Positions 1 through 12,340 of a stretch of 64,000 nucleotides of DNA are shown piece by piece. The notes under the pieces are model-generated. The model was not told the DNA's origin and did not search any database. It worked only from the letters and a program-made list of their open reading frames with translations. Origin of the DNA: Laburnicola sp. R22_1 (lineage: Eukaryota; Ascomycota; Dothideomycetes; Pleosporales; Didymosphaeriaceae); contig JACONQ010000004.1 in assembly GCA_014281115.1 (NCBI GenBank), positions 1,488,001 to 1,552,000 on the forward strand. Direction: 5' to 3'. A program made the position numbers and the translations under genes. Position 1 is the stretch's first letter. Every line of letters begins with the position of its first letter.

Positions 1-95
1 TACTGGGTCTTTGATCTCGATGCACGAGGATTCGTTACAGTTTGTACCATCGGTGTCCAGGTCTCAAACCTGTCGCTGTTTTTGCGTGGCCCGCC

Positions 96-101
96 TATAA
101 A
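96..101 (+). promoter_or_regulatory. TATA box of the small gene at 255
   Basis: A TATAAA hexamer in a GC-rich context lies about 155 bases upstream of the ATG at 255. The stretch between them is pyrimidine/serine-codon rich, as fungal 5' leaders often are. This is a sequence match only; no start site can be shown. Confidence 0.4.
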
Positions 102-254
102 GGCTCTGCTTACTCCTCCTCGAAGAAGCAAGAATCATCCAACCTCACCTCTAGTCTCTGCTGTGCTCCAATCAGTACACTCTTTAGAAGATCGATCGAC
201 TCGAGTAGTTCATCTTCAAGCCAATCCAAAGCACATCTACCTTTTACCGTCACC

Positions 255-599
255 ATGCCTCATCTGCCCTTCAGCACCACTCCTTCTCCTTCCTCTTCTC
301 CTTCGGCCTCGCCAAGCCCGCCCTCGATTGTGCTTCATTCGGCTTCGACGGCTTCGGGTATACCAGATCGCTGCAACAAAGGCTGTTCCTCTAACCTCTT
401 TCCAGACAAGACATCAAAACGGGAGCTGTACAAGTCGAGCGGAGACGCGACGGCAGCATACCGGAAACGCTACGCCCAGTATCTGGCTTCGACATTCAAT
501 ATGTCTCTCGAGGCAGCGATGGCCGAAGCTGACGTGCAGCTGGCGCCTCGCCGCTCTTCAGGCGTATCAGAAGCGGAGACTCTGAGGGATGGCTGGTGA
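255..599 (+). CDS. small hypothetical protein (114 aa)
   Basis: Single-exon ORF starting at an ATG in a strong context (caccATG) with a TATA box upstream. The first 35 residues are Ser/Pro-rich low complexity. The C-terminal half is charged and looks folded or helical (YRKRYAQYLASTFNMSLEAA). The reading frame stays open upstream to position 42, but that part looks like a translated leader, so the ATG at 255 is preferred. No signal peptide or membrane segment is visible. I do not recognise the family. Its small size and TATA promoter are typical of inducible small fungal genes, but that is inference. Confidence 0.45.
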   Translation: MPHLPFSTTPSPSSSPSASPSPPSIVLHSASTASGIPDRCNKGCSSNLFPDKTSKRELYKSSGDATAAYRKRYAQYLASTFNMSLEAAMAEADVQLAPRRSSGVSEAETLRDGW

Positions 600-2018
600 A
601 GACGGTGCTGGCTGGGAGCAGCATAACGACTTGACGACTGTTGCATGGATGGGGTAATTTTTTGGGCAAACGCACAAGGGACTGGGGTCATTGGCGCTAT
701 CTTTGGAGTGTGGCGGATTCCACAATCAAAAAGCATGCTTTCTTCTCTGTGCCTGCGACGGTGACGACGAAGTGCTTCCATGATGCTGACGTAGGGCACG
801 CCTTCCCCTTGATGTAGGATGCGCCTTCCTCTGATGCAGACGCAGCCTGCGCCTTCGTTCTAGAAGCGAGCCCACCCGCTAGCCGAGGCCGCGGCTCTGC
901 GGTGCTGATAACGATAAGGACAGGCACAAGGATGCGAACGAGGGAACGATGGAACCAATCGGCCAGGCGCTGACTTCTCGGTCGCATCATGGCACATGCC
1001 CGTGATGTCATGTGCTGGTGACGCTTACTATGCTTTCGGTGGCCGTGAGCTCTGGGGCGACATTCGCACTCTCGAGCGGTATGCGTGGCGATGGCGGTGA
1101 CGGTAGCAGTAGCTTCTCGGTTGGCGACGCTCGGGCGCGGAAGCCGCGACGACTTTGCGACTCACACGGCAACCATGATGGCAGCGGCGAATCCAGCGTT
1201 TGAACCTTGAGAGGCATCATCACCTACCTGCCTCTAGCCCTCTGTCCGCGCGAGGAGTCCACGACGGCCAGCGCATCGTGCGTGAGGCGTATCAACAGAA
1301 CAGCCGTTCAGCGGCACAAGGTGGCTCGCGGGCGATCCGAATAACAAACGGCCCTCGGGCGCGAAACGGGCTGACAAAGGCGCGACACCCAATGGCCGTG
1401 GCGGAACAAATACCAACATATGCCCAGGCAAACATGCAGAAACATGCAGAAACATGCAGAATGCAGCACACAAAAACAGGGCGGCCAGTGCGTGCAGTCG
1501 CAGGTAGCGCACTGCCAACTCTTCGACCAGCTCGGCGTCGTGGCTACGCGGCTTGTGTATCGACAGATTTAGCATCGAGAGCAGGTCTCTTTGTCTTGGA
1601 TCCGCCAGCCAAGGTTCCTTGCCGTCGAGGACCGCCTCACGCCTCACGAGCCGCTGCACCACGCAGTTTGCAAGACGAACTGGGGAGCGCTTCTTCGCAG
1701 CCAGGTGCAGGCACAAACGCGGCCAGCGTCCACCGGCGCCACGGTGAATGGCCCCAGCCCATCTACGGAGCGTGTGCGGTCTGCGGTGGTGCCTGTGGTG
1801 GTGCCTGCGCCCGGCTCGCAGCCTGGGCAGGAGCGAAGGGGCCACCGATGAATACCAAGCCGTCCCGCGCGCTGTGTGCTTGGTAGGCCCACCCACCCAC
1901 GCAACTCCGCTCGCTCGCTAGTGCCTGTGTGACCCCGCCTTATATCTGGCCCCGCGCCGCTCCTCTCTATTCCTACTACCGTACATCCAACACTTCGCGT
2001 GTGTGTATTTCATATTGA
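600..2018. other. intergenic stretch without a supported gene
   Basis: Two overlapping long frames on opposite strands (about 1200-1886 and 1234-1896) do not begin at ATG and show no recognisable protein features. The GC-rich composition alone can keep such frames open. A 10-bp tandem repeat lies at 1431-1460. A weak TATA-like run (cttatatc near 1939) precedes the ATPase start at 2019 and could belong to its promoter. Confidence 0.5.
1431..1460. repeat. 10-bp tandem repeat, three copies
   Basis: The unit aacatgcaga is repeated exactly three times, followed by a partial atgcag. It lies about 560 bases upstream of the ENA-type ATPase start, outside any supported gene. Confidence 0.8.
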
Positions 2019-5000
2019 ATGGGTGAAACCGATTTCTCTGCGTCCGAGGAGAACCCTCAAGAAACCGAACCCCCTATAGGTGGCTACAATGGAACCGCTA
2101 CCCATCAACCCCCCCAGCACCATGACCAGCCAGCGTCACGCGACGGCGGGACTGCCCTCCCGCCGCCCACAGCTTGGCATTGCCAGTCCGCCACACAGGT
2201 CGCCCAGACACTCGAGGTGGACGCCAGGTACATCTCTCACTCCACGCCGCACGCCAGCTGTGACTGACACTCGTCTAGCCATGGACTCAGCGTCGAGCAA
2301 GCCGAATATCGCCTTCAGCTCTATGGGCCTAACAAGGTTAAGGGAGCTGAAGGGCTATCCTTGTGGGCGATTCTCTTGAGGCAGGTGTCCAACAGTCTCA
2401 CCCTTGTACGTACCTTCCTCTCTAGTCTGCCGGCCAAACTAACATGTCATCAACAGGTTCTCGTCATTACCATGGCTCTAAGTTTCGGAATCGATGATTT
2501 CCTCGAAGGCGGCGTCATCACGGCCGTCATTCTCCTGAACATTGTCGTTGGGTAAGCACCCTTTGCGGTCCCCTTTATGCCATGCCCCTAAACGATTAGG
2601 TTTGTGCAAGACTACAAGGCAGAGAAGACGATAGAATCTCTAAAAAGCCTGACTGCACCCGAGTCCATCGTCATCCGCAATGGGGAAACTTCCAAGATCC
2701 AAGCACAATACTTGGTCCCTGGCGATATTGTACAGCTGGAAACCGGTAATATCGTAAGTTGCTCTGGCACACGCTCCTATGCATGTATCGTACTGACCCT
2801 CCAGGTCCCGGCCGACATCCGCCTAGTGGACGGCCTAAACGTTTCCACTGATGAAGCATTCCTCACTGGCGAAGCGGAACCCATAGAAAAGGACCCCTTC
2901 AAAGTGTACGATGATCCGGACGTAGCTCTAGGAGACCGACTCAACCTCGCATTCTCCGGAAGTGAGATGAAGCGCGGTCGCTGCAAAGCCATCGTCGTTG
3001 CAACTGGCATGCAGACTGAAGTCGGCAAGATTGCCAACATGCTACGACAAAAGGATGATACCTTGGATGACCTTGGACCAATGGCAAAATTTTCGAAGAA
3101 GTTTGTCAAGATTTCAAAGTCGGTCCTTGGACTTGACGGGACACCTCTCCAGATCGCTCTGAGCAAATTCGCTCTGTTGCTATTCGGCCTGGCTATCGTC
3201 CTTGCAATCATTGTCTTTTCGGCAAGCAAGTTCAAAGTCGGTGGCGAGGTCTTGATCTACGGCATCTGCGTTGCTGTTGCTGTTATCCCTGAGTCTCTTA
3301 TCGCCGTGTTGACCATTACTATTGCTGTGGGCGCGAAAGCCATGGCACGGTAAGCCATGCCCACTAAATCATAGATCACATAAGCTCATCGAATGGCAGA
3401 TCCAATGTCATCATCCGCGTTTCTTCCGCCATAGAAGCTATTGGCGGCGTCACCAACATCTGTTCCGACAAAACTGGAACTCTAACAACGGGCAAAATGA
3501 TTGCTAGGAGGGCTATCATCCCAGGCTTTGGCACACTAGAGGTGGATGGCACCTCACACTCGTACGATCCGAATAGTGGCTATGTCACACACGACGGTGA
3601 ACGACTGAATCTCGACAACCCTACTCTCAATCCCACGTCTATCAGATTTCTTAGGACTATCGCCCTTTGTAATCAATCGAAGGTCGAGTACTCAGCAACC
3701 TCGTCTGATGAACCTGTCGTCGGTAAGAACGAGTCAACTGAGCGCATGGCGACTGATGATGACGACGGCACCGACGTTTCCACCATGGAATCCGCTACCA
3801 TTACCCGCCCGACAACTGCCTCTGGTCAAAGCACTATTGGCTCTGGAGAGTGGAAAGCTTTCGGAGAACCTACAGAGGTTGCTCTCCAAGTACTAGCTAT
3901 GCGATTTGACATGGGCAAACAGGAACTGATCTCTTCACTGAACCTCCGCCTCGCCGCAGAGTTTCCATTCGACTCATCCGTTAAAAAGATGTCTGTCGTC
4001 TATGAAGGCGGGCAACCTGGGCTGTTGGATGTCTACACCAAGGGCGCCACAGAATTCATGCTCCCCGTTTTGAATATTCCCGAGGCTGAGAAGGCCGAAA
4101 TCAACGAAATGGCGGAAAACATGGCCAAGGATGGCCTGCGTGTCCTTTGTATCGCTCACAAGAACTTGCCAACAGGCTCGGATTTGCATCAGCGTGAGGT
4201 TGTAGAAAGGGATCTGAACTTCATCGGCATGGTCGCCATATATGATCCACCTCGCCCGGAAAGCAAGCTCGCAGTTCGTGGATGCCAGATTGCAGGCATT
4301 ACTGTGCACATGCTTACTGGTGACCATCCTGCCACTGCAGAGGCTATTGCGCGAGCAGTCGGTATTATCGATGCTACGTTGCCCCGGGGCCAGATCGGAA
4401 AGGCCGTCATGGTAGCCAGAGACTTCGATGCCCTGAGCCAAGCCGAGGTCGACGCAATGGAGCACCTCCCTCTCGTCGTCGCCCGCTGCAGCCCCTCGAC
4501 CAAAGTGAAGATGGTCGAAGCCCTCCATCGACGGAAATGTTTCTGCGTCATGACCGGCGACGGCGTCAACGACTCCCCCGCACTGAAGAAGGCAGACGTC
4601 GGCATCGCCATGGGCTCTGGCTCCGACGTTGCCAAGGACGCTGCGAAGATGGTACTGACGGACGATAACTTCGCCTCGATCGTCGAAGCCGTCAAAGAAG
4701 GTCGCCGCCTCTTCGACAACATCCAGAAATTCTTGATGCATCTGCTCATCTCGAATATTGCACAAGTCATCCTGCTCCTTATTGGCCTGGCCTTCAAAGA
4801 CCGCAGCCAACACTCTGTCTTCCCGCTCTCGCCTATCGAAATCCTCTGGGTCAACCTCATCACATCGTCCTTCCTCGCCATCGGCCTCGGCCTCGAAGAA
4901 TCACAGGAAGACTCCATGTTCCGCCCACCGCACGACCTCCGCGTCGGCGTCTTCACCGCCGAACTCATCACCGACAAGTTCATCTACGGCTTCTTCATGG

Positions 5001-5551
5001 GCAGTCTCTGTCTCATGAGCTTCGCGCTCGTAGCCTACGTCGGCCCCGGCGGCGGCGACCTAGGCGACGGCTGCAACGAAGGCTGGAACGAGACGTGCGG
5101 CGTCGCTTTCCGCGCGCGAGCCACGACCTACACGACCATCACGCTGCTGCTCCTCGTCACCGCCTGGGAAGTCAAGCACTTTGCGCGCAGCCTGTTCCAT
5201 CTCTACCCCAACTCCAAGGCGCCCCGCGGCCTCTCCGTCTTCTCGGCCGTCTGGCGCAACCGCTTCCTCTTCTGGGCCGTCACCGCTGGCTTCTCCATCA
5301 TGTTCGCTATCGTCTATCTGCCTGTCATCAATCGCGAGGTGTTCAAGCACGAGGCCATCACGTGGGAGTGGGGCGTCAGTTTTGGCTGTGTGGCTATCTA
5401 CGTTGCGGCTATTGAGGTCTGGAAGGCGGTGAAGAGGAGGCTTGGCCTCTGGAGTGGGAAGCATAAGGTGCTTAGTGGCCGGGATGCTGAAGAGAGCAGC
5501 GTGGGGATGGACGTCGTTGCCGTGCCGCAGCCTGTGGTGGAGGAGAAGTAA
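2019..5551 (+). CDS. ENA: ENA-type (type IID) cation-exporting P-type ATPase
   Basis: Six exons: 2019-2227, 2279-2405, 2457-2551, 2600-2753, 2805-3349, 3400-5551. All introns are 48-51 bp GT-AG and the product is 1093 aa. The N-terminal cation-ATPase domain continues across intron 1. The actuator motif reads TGEA at about 216-219. M4 carries the IPESL motif near 356-360. The phosphorylation site is DKTGT with Asp400. The hinge GDGVND lies at 763-768. A set of C-terminal membrane segments follows. This architecture and the DKTGTLTTGKM run fit fungal ENA pumps, which expel Na+, Li+ or K+ across the plasma membrane for salt and alkaline tolerance. The ATG at 2019 is the first in frame. Intron 4 (2754-2804) is 51 bp, phase 0 and stop-free, so its retention would only insert 17 residues. 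The exact ion specificity cannot be read from sequence. Confidence 0.93.
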
Positions 5552-6052
5552 AGATGCTGAGTATGGAAGGGGTGGAAGCGTGGGTAGGTAGGAGTGGAGG
5601 GAGGGAGCTGGATCTAAATTGTCAAACTGGTTGCTGTGGGGTGGTGTGAGAGGGGAAGAAGGGGTAAGGAAACTAGGACACTCGTTTATGGGGGGTTCGC
5701 GTCATCTTTGGGACACAACTACTGTCGTTGATCTCTTCGGTCTGTTATTGGGGACCTTGGCGCTGGTTTGCGGCGCACTGGTTCGGTTTTCGCTCGACAT
5801 TCTTTGATTGCGTGTTGGTAGTACTACCTTCTAGCTGTTGCGAAATTCCAACTTGGTCGCTCGTTTTATCATGGATATTCTCGCTTGTTCTTGCAAGGGC
5901 ATGAGTATACGTCATCTCCATCTCATGAGTTTCTTGGTCTATTCTAGATGTCTAGATAACCCGGCGTCTTGACCCATCTCAGCAGACGCGTCGTGGCATG
6001 CGCGCGTGCCGCGGGTAAACACGAACCCCCATCACCACATCACGCAACACCT
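5552..6052. other. convergent intergenic region
   Basis: Shared 3' region between the plus-strand ATPase and the minus-strand glutamyl-tRNA synthetase. I see no gene in it. It is G-rich just after the ATPase stop, then AT-richer. Confidence 0.6.
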
Positions 6053-8008
6053 CTACTTCCCCCTCCCCGTCGGAATCTGAAACGCCACCACCGCCTCCCC
6101 ATGCCTAAACGGCCTATCGATCCTAAAATACCCCTTACGATCAAACTGAAACACATCATCAACGCCCAACTCAGCAACATTACAATCCGCGACGGCACTA
6201 GTGCGAAACTCCGTCTTTGGATTCAAAAAGTCCTCGAGCGTATCCTCCTCTTCGAGTTTATCCTTGGTAATAAGGTAGTCGAAATCGACGAGCTCGACGG
6301 GCACGAGATTCTGATCTTTGGACAGCCACGTCACCTTTTTCGACGTCTTTTTGACGTCGCCTTGGAGGTGGAGTTCGAGGGTCAGAGCGGTGACGGTCTT
6401 GAGGCCCGAGTGGGAGAGGGGGTTGAGCGAGTGGGAGATGGAGCGGACCATGGCGTTGCCCCAGTTCATGAGGGTGATTTCTTCGTCTTGGGCGAAGGAC
6501 TGGGCGTCTTCTTGCTCAATGAAGATGTCTTTGCTGAAGACGACTTTTTTCTTGCCGAGGTTGGTGTATTTGGCGTGCTTGTCTTTGTCTTCGGTGATGA
6601 CACCGTCGCGGGCGCCGAGGACGGCTACGGGCACTTTGGCGTCGGACGCGATGGCTGTGTACCGTGACGCGATGGGGTCGATGTATTTCTTGTTAGTGGC
6701 CCAGAAGCTGAACCAGTCCTGGTTGACAATGTTCTTAGAGGGGCCCTGCTTGAGGATGAATTCGCGGAGAGCGGGGATGGTAACGCCGCGGCGGCGGACA
6801 CCGCGGATGGTGGGCATGCGTGGGTCGTCCCAGCCCGTGACGAAGCCTGTGTCGACGATCTTGGTGAGCTTGCGCTTGGAGAGCAGGGTACGGACGAAGT
6901 TGAGGCGGGCGAAGCCCCAGTTGTAGACGCCGCGCAGCTTGAGCGTCTTGATGAACCATTGGTACTGTGCGTCGCGGTCGTTGTACTCGGTCGTACGCAG
7001 GGCGTGGGTCACGCCCTCGAGGGAGTCGACGACGGGGCAGCAGAAGTCGTAGGTAGGGTAGATCTTCCACTTGCTGCCTGTGCGATGGTGGTCTTGAGGG
7101 TTGCAGCGGTAGATGACGGGGTCGCGCATGGCTTTGTTCGGGTCGTCGACTGAGATCTTTGCGCGGATGCACCACCTCAGGCCCTCCTCGGTGCCTTTCT
7201 TCATCTCCTCGAAGTGCACGAGGTTGTCGTCCGGTGCGGAATCGCGGCGGTCGCTGGGGATGCCGTCCATTCGTTGCTGGCGCATCTTCTCCTGCAGCGT
7301 GTCGTCCGCATACGCAGTGCCGTCCTTGATCATCTGCACGCAGATGTCGTACAGCTGGTCGAAGAAGTCGCTGGTGTACGACACCTTGTCGGCCTTGATG
7401 CCCACCAGCGCCAAGTCCTCCACGATGGCATCCTGGAACTCCTGCTTCTCCTTTGTCGGATTAGTGTCGTCGAAGCGGAGGATCAGGGTGCCCTTGTATT
7501 TTTCGTGCGCGAAGTACTCGTTGAGGAGGGCGGCCTTTGCGTGGCCAATGTGGAGGTAACCTCTGCATGCCGTTAGCATAACTCCACCCTGACCAGAGTC
7601 CCAGACTTACGAAGGCTCAGGCGGGAACCTGGTGATGATTCCGGTCCCATCTCCAACATCCTGCAGCCCGATATCATAGTTTGCCCCATCGTCCTTCTGC
7701 TTTTCCTCCTTCGTCTTCTCCTTCGGCCTCTCAGGCAACACCGCATGCTGCGGATACGCCTCCTCGATGTACCTGAACCACCGACACAAGTTCGGCATCA
7801 GGTTCTGTTTGACATAGGCGTGTGCAACGCGATTGCCGCGCAGCGTCTGCCATACTGTGGTGTCGGCCTCGGTGAGCGTGTAGCCCACAATGTGTGAGCG
7901 CAGCGTGAGATGAGCGTCGAGCTCGGCGAGCGAGGATTCGATCTGCTTAAGGTTGAGCGGCTTGAAGGCCTCGGCACGGTCCTGCCACTCTTTGATTTGT
8001 GCCTCCAT
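6053..8008 (-). CDS. GUS1: cytosolic glutamyl-tRNA synthetase
   Basis: Two exons on the minus strand (8008-7611 and 7562-6053) with a 48-bp intron; 635 aa. Residues 1-120 form a GST-like N-terminal domain, as in eukaryotic GluRS enzymes that dock on cofactors. The class I catalytic core begins with PEPSGYLHIGHAK (HIGH motif near 137-140), which is rebuilt only by removing the intron. The KMSKS counterpart is LLSKRKL at 360-366. The anticodon-binding beta-barrel domain fills the C-terminus. It charges tRNA-Glu in the cytoplasm. The GluRS rather than GlnRS assignment rests on the class-typical context after the KMSKS loop (VDTGFVTGWDDPRMPTI). The ATG at 8008 was chosen because the open frame further upstream lacks an ATG and homology-like sequence. 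Confidence 0.93.
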
Positions 8009-8409
8009 GGTGATTCTTCGTGGGTGAGTGGCGTTTCGAGGGTCAGAACTCGACAAAGTGGGGGGTGGAAGGGGCAGAAGTCTTGGCAGGCACCAGGGAC
8101 TAACGACTAGGTACGCTGTCGTGAGGCCTGCATGTGAGTCACATTTGGGGTATCATCACCGTGCGGACAAACTTCTCAATCTCATTCAAAATCTCAAGCC
8201 TAGGCCACCCGAAGTCATACAGACGCCACCGCCCAAGCACAAACGCCAGCAATGCCATGTCCCAAAGACAGCCGTTATAAGCCAACGCCGGAGCATTACA
8301 AGTCGTAGAAGAGAAACGTGAAAATGCATCGCTGTGCAGAATGAAAAAAGGAGCAACTTTTTGCAAGCTCCAACCCAACAACGCACATACTTATACACCG
8401 CGACTGAGC

Positions 8410-11400
8410 TTAGTTGCACTCCCATTGCGCAAACACGCACCATCTTGCGCTCCGGTCTGCCAGGACCAGTCCGCGCCAAGTACCCTTCTCGCCAATCTTA
8501 ATCACCGTCTCCCACGAGCTGCCGTCACCATCGCTGGTCCCGCTCATATGCTCGCTCTTCCTTGTCAATCGGATGATCTTCCCCGAAGGCGTCTGCACGG
8601 CTAGCTTGGCCGGTTTCATCGAGTTACTCCCAGACGAACTGGACGATGTTTGTGACGGGTTGGTATAATTCGACCCTGACGCTGACATACTCAGCATACT
8701 CATGGCTGAAGTGGGCCGAGCGAAGGGATTTGGCGAAGCGCGACCGTTGATGGCATTGTTCGGTTCCGGAGATCGGGTGAGCGAGGAAGGATGTTGGCGG
8801 ACCGCAAAGACGAAGGTATTGTTGAGCGCAATGTTCGCACATTGCGGTTGAGCGACGTAAAGATCGTGGCGCTGCGCATGCGGAGTTGGATGAAGCGTGA
8901 GGAACGAGTACGGAGGATTTGTGCCCGTGTGGGTAATGGGCAACCCAAGAGCTAGAGAATGAGGGTTCAATTTGTTGGAGTGCTACTGACCGTTAGCTGA
9001 GCACTCGGACGAATTGTGAAGAAGCTTACCATCAGACCGCGAGGTCCCGCATACACCTTGAGCACACCATGGCCCTCATCACTCGGTAGCACTGCCTTCA
9101 CAACGTATCGTTTCTGGCCTCCGATCCACTCTGCTTGGGCAAGCGCCGGTTTACGGACCATGTCTCCGCTTTCGAAGTAGTCGCCATCCGCATCCTGAGT
9201 ATAAGTCCTTGCTTCTACTTCGGCAACACATTCGACGTCTTCCGGGACATTGATGTGAATATGTGCCATTTCGAGGTTGTCCAGGTTGAGCAAACTGGTA
9301 TCAAACTCCGCCATCTGCAGTCGATGTTTAAAGTAGGTTGGTGTTGCACAGGGCAACGCCATCAAGACGTCGTGGGGTTGGGGTGGGCAAATATGTTGCT
9401 GTTCGGGCAGCAGAGGGACGTGAGAATAGCACACCTCCATCGGCCGTGCCAGGAAGTACCATGCCTCCGCAATCTGTGAGCCGGCATTAGAATATTGGGC
9501 TCGCTTTGGGTTCGTGGGTCCGGCCAGCGAACAGTCCATTATCCGCCATTCTCCGTCAACAATAACTGCGTTCCAGAAATGGTTCGGCCGTGCCACGCTT
9601 TCTAGGTCGAGAGGCTCTCCCGGTGTCTTGAGGTACCCTCGGACGACTTCTGCGTGTAATCCTACGGCTGCGCACATCTCTGCCACTACAATGGCAATCT
9701 CTTGGGAGCATCCGCGCTTGCTCTGAAGCACATGCCGTGTATCGATCTCGCCCTCGAAATCATCTTCCCACGATATACGCTCGCTGACCCAGGTGAAAAT
9801 GGCTCTCAGCCGCTGCACGTCACTCTTGTATGGCCTACAGACATACCCTTGTGCTAACGTAGCAGGCGTTGTTCCAAGAGGTATACTGTTGACAAACCTA
9901 GCGCTCTTATCGACCAAAACTAGGTTACAGGCGCTGAAGTCGGTGGGTTCGGCGATCGGGAGTCCGTCCAAGCCCTCGTCTCCTTCAGCTGACTCATACA
10001 GAATGTCGACTGGATTGATAACTGGTATATCCATCATCTGGCATCGATCTGCTCGCTCTATTCTTTCGTTTTTGCTCAGAGAGTTGGATCGGTTGATATC
10101 TCGGCGGACCTGAACCCAGTCGATGGAATTGTTCAATCCCATGTCTCGTGCAGCGCTCGATTGGGCACCTGTTCCACCTATAATTCCTGACGGCCCTCGG
10201 TCGTCCATTCTGCTCGCACCTCGGCTTGCCGCTCTACTCGCCGCCCGACTAGCAGCTCTCGAGCCTGGTCTGCTGATGGTTCCGGAAGCAATTGTGCTTC
10301 GAGCATTGGCAGCTTGCGTTTTAGCCGTGTCAATCATCTTCCTGAAGAACCCACTCCTCTTAGCTTTCGGTGCCATTAATCCGCCTAGCGGATCAGGTCC
10401 GTCTTGAACGGGTTGCTGCTCGTGGCTCGATGCTGGTCGTTCCCGCGAGTCGTGGCTAGAGTGATATGTTACACCTGTGAAAGGAGATTCTGGGCGTCCA
10501 TCGTCGAACCCAAAGGCCTTGCCTGCATCTCTAGTTTCCATGACGCTCTTGGGACGGTCTTTGGCAAATTTCTTGCGGTAATAGCTTCCTGCGCTTGTTG
10601 AACTCATGTTGGTCGCGGACTGGCCGGACATTAAGCTTCGATTCGTACTGCTACTAGAATGCGTCGTAGTGGTCGAATTGGTCTTTGTTGTGAAGGTCCT
10701 ACCCAAAACGTTGCGCCCGATCTCATATGCTGATTTTCGATGTCGCAGTGTCTTCGATTCCTTTCGCTCCACGTCTGGCTGCGTTTCTTCCATTGACGAA
10801 CCTGGTCTGGTCTGATACCTGGAGTTCTTCGGAGGCACAGCTGGTGGTGGGCCTGATGCATCTCCGGGTATGAAGAGCTCGTCGTTCTTCTGGCCTTCCT
10901 GCTGTTGCATACGGCGCAAGCGGCTCTCCATGCGTTGCACATATTTTTGGACCTGGGGAGGTGGCCCGTCATCGAGGGGTTGGAACGGATCCTCGACCTC
11001 GTCCTCTGGAAATGAAAATTCGTTGCGGTTGCTAATTCCAGTCGATGTCTGTGTACGAGCTTTTCTTGCCGATGCCTTGTATACCTCGTCAAACGCTTCC
11101 GGGGACCAGATAGTGGGAGGTGTTGGGGGCTCATCCGGGGAATTTCCACTTTTTGACATGCTCATGTCTTGCAGCGAGGACATGACATCGTTCATCGCAT
11201 TCGTCAAAGGCGACGGTGTGAAGTTTCCTCGGGCTCCAGCTCGAGGATCGGGAGAGGGAGGCTCGGGCGTGTGGTAGCCATCGCGTCGTGGCGCGGGCGA
11301 AGGTACCCTGCTTGGATTGTATGCGACACGATGCGGAGGCGGAGGTGGCGGAGGGGGTGAGTGTGCATCCTCGAATGGCGAAGGCGAGGGTCCTCGATCC

Positions 11401-12340
11401 TGTGCGTGTTGGTACGGGGATGGCGAGGGCCCTCGATCGTATGCGCGGTACTGGAACGATGGAGCGGGGGATACAGCTCGCGAATGCGATTGGTATTGTG
11501 TCGGCGGTGCGGGTGAAGGAGATCGTGAGTAGGCTTGATAGTGGGCTGGTGGTGCTGGCGAGACAGCCCGCGAGTAGGATTGGTATGGCCCAGGAGGCGC
11601 AGGAGACGGCGATCGCGAGTAGGCCTGGTAGTCAGAGGGTGGAGCAGGTGATGCTGCGCGCGAGTAGGACTGGTAATTGGTCGGTGGAGGGGCGGGCGAT
11701 GCGGCGCGCGAATATGCTGGTCTTGTTGATGCCGGCCGAGGAGACACAGCGCGAAGATTCGAAGGCGGCTTTGATGGCACTGGAGAAGCGGTCTCGCGGC
11801 TCTCCGTCGACGATCTCTTCATAGACGAATATGGCTTGTGTGTGCGCAAACTCCCGTTCGGGCTCGGTGCCCCTCCGCCAGCTTTCTGTATCGCCCGCGC
11901 TGCAGCAGCTGGGTTGGGGGCTTGCGCCGCCGCGTACGCCGTGAAGGGCTTTCTGAACGTCTTGGCCTTCTGAGGCGTCTGCTTGACGGGTTGGCTGCTA
12001 TTCTGCCTCGATATGCTTCCTGCGCCTGACATGGGGCTCCCGTTGCGGTTCCAGGGCTGGAAGTCCTCGGGCAGCATCTCGACGAAGTTGGAAGGAAACA
12101 GCCCGACCATTCGCCTGTCGCGCTTCAGCCGCCCCATCCACCACGATCCATCGCCGGCGTTGAGGCATTCGATCAGGTCCCCTTCTATGAAGCCGAGGTC
12201 GCGCTTCGTCTGGAGGGCGGTTAGCTAAAGGGCTGCAGCAGAGCGCGTCGCTCGTCTCCACTCACCTCACCGCCCCATGAGTAGACGGCCTTGCACCAGC
12301 ATGGGAAACGTGTTGGCAGGCCCTGGGCAGCTGGCGCCAT
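8410..12340 (-). CDS. CYK3: cytokinesis protein Cyk3 (SH3 plus transglutaminase-like)
   Basis: Three exons (12340-12266, 12209-9030, 8982-8410); introns 56 and 47 bp; 1275 aa. The first intron splits an SH3 domain (about 15-75) whose halves join as AVYSWGGE and TKRDLGFIEGDLIE, which fixes the start ATG. A long Ser/Pro-rich disordered region follows, with about seven repeats of a YSRAxSPAPP-type unit at residues 190-305 and a polyproline run after it. A transglutaminase-like fold lies near 790-930, with the His (about 902) and Asp (917) positions kept. In my alignment the catalytic Cys position is Ser860, preceded by Cys859. The C-terminal region matches the conserved Cyk3 tail. Yeast Cyk3 acts at the bud neck/division site and promotes primary septum formation. 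Confidence 0.9.
11375..11717 (-). repeat. in-gene tandem repeat encoding Ser-Pro-Ala-Pro-Pro units
   Basis: Within the Cyk3 coding region, a unit of about 15-16 codons (YSRAxSPAPPxxYQx) recurs about seven times with small changes. The repeats stay in frame. They sit in the predicted disordered linker between the SH3 and transglutaminase-like domains and contain repeated Ser-Pro dipeptides, minimal proline-directed kinase sites. Confidence 0.8.

Noticed and set aside
1200..1896. Overlapping frames of 228 and 220 codons on opposite strands
   Set aside because: Neither begins at ATG, both are Arg/Pro/Ala-rich as expected from GC-rich noncoding DNA, and no domain is visible.
3974..4983. Long minus-strand frames (279 and 264 codons)
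   Set aside because: They lie antisense to the ATPase catalytic exon and are codon-bias shadows.
5060..5464. Minus-strand frame of 134 codons
   Set aside because: Antisense shadow of the ATPase C-terminus.
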